A stretch of 11,189 nucleotides of DNA from DATKZS01 sp035527835 [NCBI: bacterium] (GTDB lineage Bacteria > RBG-13-61-14). The notes below the pieces were generated by a model, which made no database searches, had not been told where the DNA came from, and saw only the letters and a program-made list of their open reading frames with translations. Shown piece after piece: positions 7,124 through 11,189 of this stretch; position 1 is the first letter of the stretch; every line of letters starts with the position of its first letter. The position numbers and the translations under genes are program-made. The stretch spans positions 1 to 11,189 of the forward strand of contig DATKZS010000139.1 of NCBI GenBank assembly GCA_035527835.1. The letters are read 5' to 3'.

Positions 7124-7537
7124 TTAGCCGGCGGGATTGTCGCGGGAATGAGCAGGGGCATCGTGGTCCGGACAGGATTGGGCGATGGCCTGGTCCAGCT
7201 CGCGGAGCTTGATCGGCTTGTGCATGAAGACCGCGGCGCCTTGCCTGAGGGCCTGCTCCTTGAGCTCGTCTGAGCCGTGTCCGCTCATGAGGATGACCGG
7301 CAGTCGGTGTCCCTGCTCCCGCATGCGGGCGAGCAGGGTGAAGCCGTCCATGTCCGGCATCTGGAGGTCAACGAGCGCCAGGTCATAGTCGCCGCGAGTG
7401 AGCCGCGCCAGGGCCTCGTCCGCGGCGGCCGCGTCATCCACGGCGTGGCCGCAGTCTCTGAGGTAGCCGCCGATGGTGACGTGCACGATCTCTTCGTCGT
7501 CCACCAGGAGCACCCGCAAATTTTTCGGTGAGGCCAT
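7124..7537 (-). CDS. Single-domain CheY-like response regulator
   Basis: This 137-aa protein is a stand-alone receiver domain with no DNA-binding or enzymatic output. All catalytic residues are present: the acidic pair D13-D14, phospho-acceptor D57 in LVDLQMPDMDG, the switch hydroxyl S85, and K107 followed by P108. The last 20 or so residues are a polar tail. It starts 9 bp after the stop of the upstream kinase, and its ribosome binding site (GAGGTG, minus strand, about 7543-7548) overlaps that stop, so the two genes are almost certainly co-transcribed and translationally coupled. It is the probable cognate phosphate acceptor. Without an output domain it must act by protein contact or pass phosphate onward in a relay. 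The partner is not in the window. Confidence 0.93.
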   Translation of the reverse strand: MASPKNLRVLLVDDEEIVHVTIGGYLRDCGHAVDDAAAADEALARLTRGDYDLALVDLQMPDMDGFTLLARMREQGHRLPVILMSGHGSDELKEQALRQGAAVFMHKPIKLRELDQAIAQSCPDHDAPAHSRDNPAG

Positions 7538-7546
7538 TCAATCACC

Positions 7547-10500
7547 TCAAGTCCCGGCCGCGGGCAGCGACACCGTGACCACGGCGCCGCCCCCGGGGCC
7601 CCTCCCGATGGCGATCCCGCCGCGGTACTTCTCGATGATGGACCGGGATATGGACAGGCCGAGCCCGGTCCCCTTGTTCGGCGGCTTGGTGGTGAAAAAG
7701 GGCGTGAAGATCTTTTCCTGGATCTCGTCCGGAATGCCCGGGCCGTTGTCGGCCACCTCGATCTTGACGAGGTCCTGGTCCGCGGCGCGGTCCTGATACG
7801 TCCGCACCGTGATCCGGGACGGAGCCCCGGTCCGCCGGGCCATGGTCTCCTGCAGGGCGTCCCGCGCATTGTTGATAAGGTTGATCACCACCTCTTCCAG
7901 GGAAAAGGGATTGGCCATCACCGGGGGCAGGCCTTCGCCCAGATTGAGCTCGAGCCCGATGCCGCGCGACTTGAGCTGTGAGCCGATGATGCCGAGGCCG
8001 GCCCGGATCACGTCATTGACCTGGATCGGTCCCTCCTCCAGGCCGTCGGCGCCGCGGGCGAAGGTCCGCACGTGCTCGATGATGTGGGTCATGCGGTCGG
8101 CCTGGTCCATGATCAGGCCGGCCTTCTCCCGGATCTTGTCCATCGAGACCTCCCAGCCGCGGTCGAAGCCGATGGTGATGTGCTCGGCCAGGCCGCGCAC
8201 TCCCTGCAGCGGCTGGTTCAGCTCGTGGGCGATTCCGGCGGCCATCTCGCCCAGGGACCGGAGCCGGTCGGCGCGGATGGCCATGGTGCGCTGGTCCTCC
8301 AGCTCCTGCTCGGCCTTTTCCCTGGCCTGCTCCGCGCGCTTGCGCTCGACGATGTCCCAGACAATATCCTCGAACCGGGTGATGATTTCGACGTCCTGTT
8401 CCGTATAATCCTGCGGCTTATTGCCCACCCCGAAGATGGCCACCGCCTTCCCGCCCCGGAAAATCGGCGCCACCAATTCGCGGATGACCTCGGCATGCCC
8501 GGGCGGCAAGCCCCGCTTGTGGGGAAGGGACGCGTAGTCGTTGTGAATGACCGGCCGGCCCTCGCGGAGACAATCCACCCACACGCCGGCCTGGTCAATG
8601 TCATAATGCCGGCCCCGTCCCTCCGCCCGGCAGAATTCCCGGAGCGTGCGGGTGGACCAGGCCTGCAGGGAAAGGGTCCGCTGGTCCGGCTCGACAAAGT
8701 GATAGAAGCCGATCGGAGAGCCGGTCATGGCGCCGATTTCATCGAGCGTTTGCTGCAGGAATTCCTCCAGGCCGAGCGTTTCGGCAAGCTGCGACAGCCG
8801 CAGGCGCAGCTGGATCAGCTCCTCCGCCCGCTTGCGCTCGGTGATGTCAATGCCCATCTCCAGGATCATGGTGGAGCCGTCGTTGTCGGTGAAGGGGAAG
8901 TCATGGACTTCGTAATCGCGGCCGTTGGGCCCGGTCCATTGCCAGTGGTGGGGCGCGTTGGTTTTCAAGACCGTGAAGGTCTCGCAGATTTCGCAGGGCT
9001 CGGCGCGGTTGAAGAGGAACTCGAAGCATCGCTTGCCGTGCGACTCTCCGAACAGCTCGCGGAAGACGCGGTTGGCGAAGGGGACGTGGTAGTCCGGGGT
9101 CAGCAGGACCACGTAGAACGGCAGCGTTTCCAGGACGTGGTTGAAGCGCTGCCGCTCGGCCTTGACCCGATCCTCGGCCCTGCGGTGCGCGGCGCGGGTG
9201 CGGAGGAAGGAGACGCCGTAAGAGAGGTCATCGGCCAGTTCGGTGAGCAGGTGGACTTCCGAAGGATTGAAGGCGTGCGGCTCCGCGGCATAGACCATGA
9301 GCGCGCCCAGGACCTTGCCGTCCTCAAAGAGGGGGAGGGCAAGGGAGCTGGCGTAGCCGCGCTTGATCGCGCCGTTGCGCCAGGGCAGGAAGGCGGGGTC
9401 GGTCAGGAAATCCTGGCAGATCGCGGGGGCGCCGGTGCGGATGGCGGTGCCGGTGGGTCCGCGCCCGTGCTCGGTGTCGGCCCAGGTGATCCGGATGTTT
9501 TCGAGGTAGGCGTCCTCGAAGCCGGCCTGGGCCATGGGCCGGACGGTCTTTTCCGGATCGTCCCGGCAATACCCGATCCAGGCCATGCGATAGCCGCCGG
9601 TGTCCACCAGGATCCGGCAGATCTGGTCGAGGAGCCGGGCCTCGTCATCCGCCCTGACCATGGCCTCGTTGCAGCGGCTCAGGGTGAAGAGCGCGCGGTT
9701 GGCCCTGGCCACATCCTTCTCCACACGCCTGAGCTCAGTCACGTCGCGCGCGGCGGCGAAAACTCCGGCCACACGGCCGGCCTCGTCCCGATAGACGGAA
9801 GCGTTGTAGAGGACCGGGGTCAAGCTCCCGTCCTTGCCTTTGATCTCGAGGGCATAGTCCTTGACCGAGCCTTCATTGAAGGCCTTTTGATAGCCGGCGC
9901 GGGCCTTGTCCGGGTCGGTGAAATAGTCGGCGAAATCGGACCCGATCAGCTCATCGCGGGTCAGGCCCCTGATAAGCTCCGCGGCCCGGTTGGCGTCGGT
10001 GATCTTTCCGTCGGGTCCGATGGTGACGAGGGGATCAAGGCCGGCCTCGAGCAGACTCCGGTTGTAGGCCCCGGCCCGGCGCAACTCCTTCGCCACACTC
10101 TCGCGCTCCACGATCTCGGCGTTGAGCTCGTCGCGGGAGGCGGTGATGGCCTTGAGGCGTTCGGTCATCTGGTCAAAGGCGCGGGCCAGGCGTCCGATCT
10201 CGTCGGGGTTGGGGTTGTTGATCTTGTGGTCGAGGTCGCCCTTGCCGACGATCTGCGCGCCCTCCTCCAATTGACGGAGCGGGCGGGTGAACGACTGGCC
10301 CAGCGCGAAGGCCAGGACCGCGCCCAGCACGATCGTCGCGATCCCGATGGCGAAGACGCGGTCGCGCAGCTCGGTGACCGGGGCAAAGGCCTCGGCGCTG
10401 TCAATCTTGATCACCAGTCCCCAGCCCAGGGAGGGCAAATAGCGCCAGGCCGCGAGCACGTCGTCGCCCGTATAATACTTGGCCGGCCCCTCCCCGTTGG

Positions 10501-11189
10501 TACGGGAGAGGGCGGCCTGGATTGGAAAGATATCCGGGCCGGCCCGGAAGGGGATCACCAGCTTGAGCGCCGCGTCCGGGTCGTGGCGCAGGGGCGAGAT
10601 GAACCGCACCGCGTCGCCCTCCCGGACTCCGAGCACGGCCTCCCCGGTCTTGCCCAGGCCTTCCGTTTCCCCGATGTTTTTGAAAATCGGGTTCAGGTTG
10701 ATTTCGAAGACGACGTAGCCCAGGAATTCCCCGGCGGCGCCGGAAACGGGCGCCGCGGCGGCGGTCTCGTAATTCCCGGGCGGGGCTTCGTCCACGTACA
10801 TGCGGCTCAAATAGGGCCCGTTTTTGGCGGAGGCCAGGGTATGATCGTCCCGGTCGCGGTATTGGTCTCCCACCCTCGTCATTCCATGCTTGGGATTAGC
10901 CGCGTAAAGCACGCGTCCGGAGGGGCTCACCAGCATGATGTCCTTGTACCCGAAGGCCCGCTCGATGGAGAGCAGCGGGGTCTGGAGCTCTTCCCGCGCC
11001 GCGATGAAAGACGGGTTTTGGCGGTCGTCAATGAATCGGCTCAATACGGGCATGATCTTTTTCAGGTCGTTCAAGTTCCGGACCACCTGGAGGTCGCCCC
11101 TGCGCTCGGCGAAAAAGTCCTCCAGCCAGCGCGCCTTGGCGTCGGCCATGCCTTGGAGGCGGGAGAGAGTCGTGGCCTGCGCCGATTCC
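7547..11189 (-). CDS. Multi-sensor histidine kinase, 5' end outside window
   Basis: This is a membrane sensor kinase of at least 1213 residues. The frame stays open from the ATG at 11149 to the window edge (another 13 codons, no stop). A dCache domain needs a preceding membrane segment, so the true start lies beyond 11189. Numbered from the 11149 ATG: extracytoplasmic dCache sensor about 1-255, TM 265-287, HAMP 285-340, coiled coil 335-362, PAS 362-475, GAF 485-650, PAS 665-775, GAF 785-935, a second coiled coil 932-955, HisKA 960-1040 with phospho-accepting H975 in AHELNQPL, and HATPase 1085-1198 with N-box N1094, G1 DNGPGIP from D1134 and G2 GTGLGLS. The second PAS carries C708, a C719-x-x-C722 pair and H734-H735. 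All kinase motifs are intact. Ligands are unknown. It should phosphorylate the adjacent receiver protein. Confidence 0.93.
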   Translation of the reverse strand, partial: ESAQATTLSRLQGMADAKARWLEDFFAERRGDLQVVRNLNDLKKIMPVLSRFIDDRQNPSFIAAREELQTPLLSIERAFGYKDIMLVSPSGRVLYAANPKHGMTRVGDQYRDRDDHTLASAKNGPYLSRMYVDEAPPGNYETAAAAPVSGAAGEFLGYVVFEINLNPIFKNIGETEGLGKTGEAVLGVREGDAVRFISPLRHDPDAALKLVIPFRAGPDIFPIQAALSRTNGEGPAKYYTGDDVLAAWRYLPSLGWGLVIKIDSAEAFAPVTELRDRVFAIGIATIVLGAVLAFALGQSFTRPLRQLEEGAQIVGKGDLDHKINNPNPDEIGRLARAFDQMTERLKAITASRDELNAEIVERESVAKELRRAGAYNRSLLEAGLDPLVTIGPDGKITDANRAAELIRGLTRDELIGSDFADYFTDPDKARAGYQKAFNEGSVKDYALEIKGKDGSLTPVLYNASVYRDEAGRVAGVFAAARDVTELRRVEKDVARANRALFTLSRCNEAMVRADDEARLLDQICRILVDTGGYRMAWIGYCRDDPEKTVRPMAQAGFEDAYLENIRITWADTEHGRGPTGTAIRTGAPAICQDFLTDPAFLPWRNGAIKRGYASSLALPLFEDGKVLGALMVYAAEPHAFNPSEVHLLTELADDLSYGVSFLRTRAAHRRAEDRVKAERQRFNHVLETLPFYVVLLTPDYHVPFANRVFRELFGESHGKRCFEFLFNRAEPCEICETFTVLKTNAPHHWQWTGPNGRDYEVHDFPFTDNDGSTMILEMGIDITERKRAEELIQLRLRLSQLAETLGLEEFLQQTLDEIGAMTGSPIGFYHFVEPDQRTLSLQAWSTRTLREFCRAEGRGRHYDIDQAGVWVDCLREGRPVIHNDYASLPHKRGLPPGHAEVIRELVAPIFRGGKAVAIFGVGNKPQDYTEQDVEIITRFEDIVWDIVERKRAEQAREKAEQELEDQRTMAIRADRLRSLGEMAAGIAHELNQPLQGVRGLAEHITIGFDRGWEVSMDKIREKAGLIMDQADRMTHIIEHVRTFARGADGLEEGPIQVNDVIRAGLGIIGSQLKSRGIGLELNLGEGLPPVMANPFSLEEVVINLINNARDALQETMARRTGAPSRITVRTYQDRAADQDLVKIEVADNGPGIPDEIQEKIFTPFFTTKPPNKGTGLGLSISRSIIEKYRGGIAIGRGPGGGAVVTVSLPAAGT

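Noticed and set aside
6225-7161. Long alternative frames of about 300 codons on both strands over the MFS gene
   Set aside because: Both are low-complexity shadow frames rich in Gly, Arg, His and Pro. The MFS frame has clear membrane segments and family motifs.
9813-9831. A fifth GCTTGA/TCAAGC-type hairpin (GGGG-TCAAGC-TCCC)
   Set aside because: It lies inside the kinase coding region, its stem is short and needs a G-T pair, and the codons are explained by the PAS domain sequence.
11147-11149. ATG at 11149 as the true start of the kinase
   Set aside because: The frame continues open to the window edge, and a dCache sensor kinase needs an upstream membrane segment, so the gene must begin outside the window.

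Overview
The window is about 11.2 kb of GC-rich bacterial DNA carrying five protein genes. Four are complete and one runs off the right edge. Codon use is strongly G/C-ending except in the specificity part of the restriction system and in the far-left intergenic stretch. No rRNA, tRNA, CRISPR array or insertion sequence is visible. The multi-sensor kinase, the single-domain response regulator and the short degenerate dispersed repeats would suit a Desulfobacterota-like or other environmental Gram-negative lineage. That placement is a low-confidence inference, because no taxonomic marker gene is present.

Left part (1-5471): an AT-richer flank (1-283) holds short degenerate tandem repeats and a good sigma70-type promoter (TTGACA-N16-TATGAT). 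Next comes a two-gene type I restriction-modification locus. hsdR (284-2818) has a PD-(D/E)xK nuclease, an SF2 translocase and an EcoEI-type C-terminus. The second gene (2952-5471) is a single ORF fusing the adenine methyltransferase HsdM to a complete two-TRD specificity subunit HsdS. The two genes are separated by 133 bp that contain four perfect 6-bp-stem hairpins. All four have the same loop (GCTTGA, or its reverse complement TCAAGC), different but always compensated G/C stems, and an overall two-fold symmetry about position 2880/2881. This is the most unusual non-coding structure in the window.

Middle (5472-7071): a gene-free stretch with a perfect 13-bp inverted repeat, the likely end of the hsdMS transcript, leads into a 12-TM MFS transporter resembling the FLVCR/DIRC2 branch (5836-7071).

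Right part (minus strand, 11189 to 7124): a very large hybrid sensor kinase (dCache-TM-HAMP-PAS-GAF-PAS-GAF-HisKA-HATPase) enters from beyond the right edge. It is followed 9 bp after its stop by a single-domain CheY-like response regulator, forming a two-component operon convergent with the MFS gene. The restriction system acts on DNA methylated or unmethylated at its target. The kinase and regulator form an independent signalling module. Nothing in the sequence ties the transporter functionally to either.
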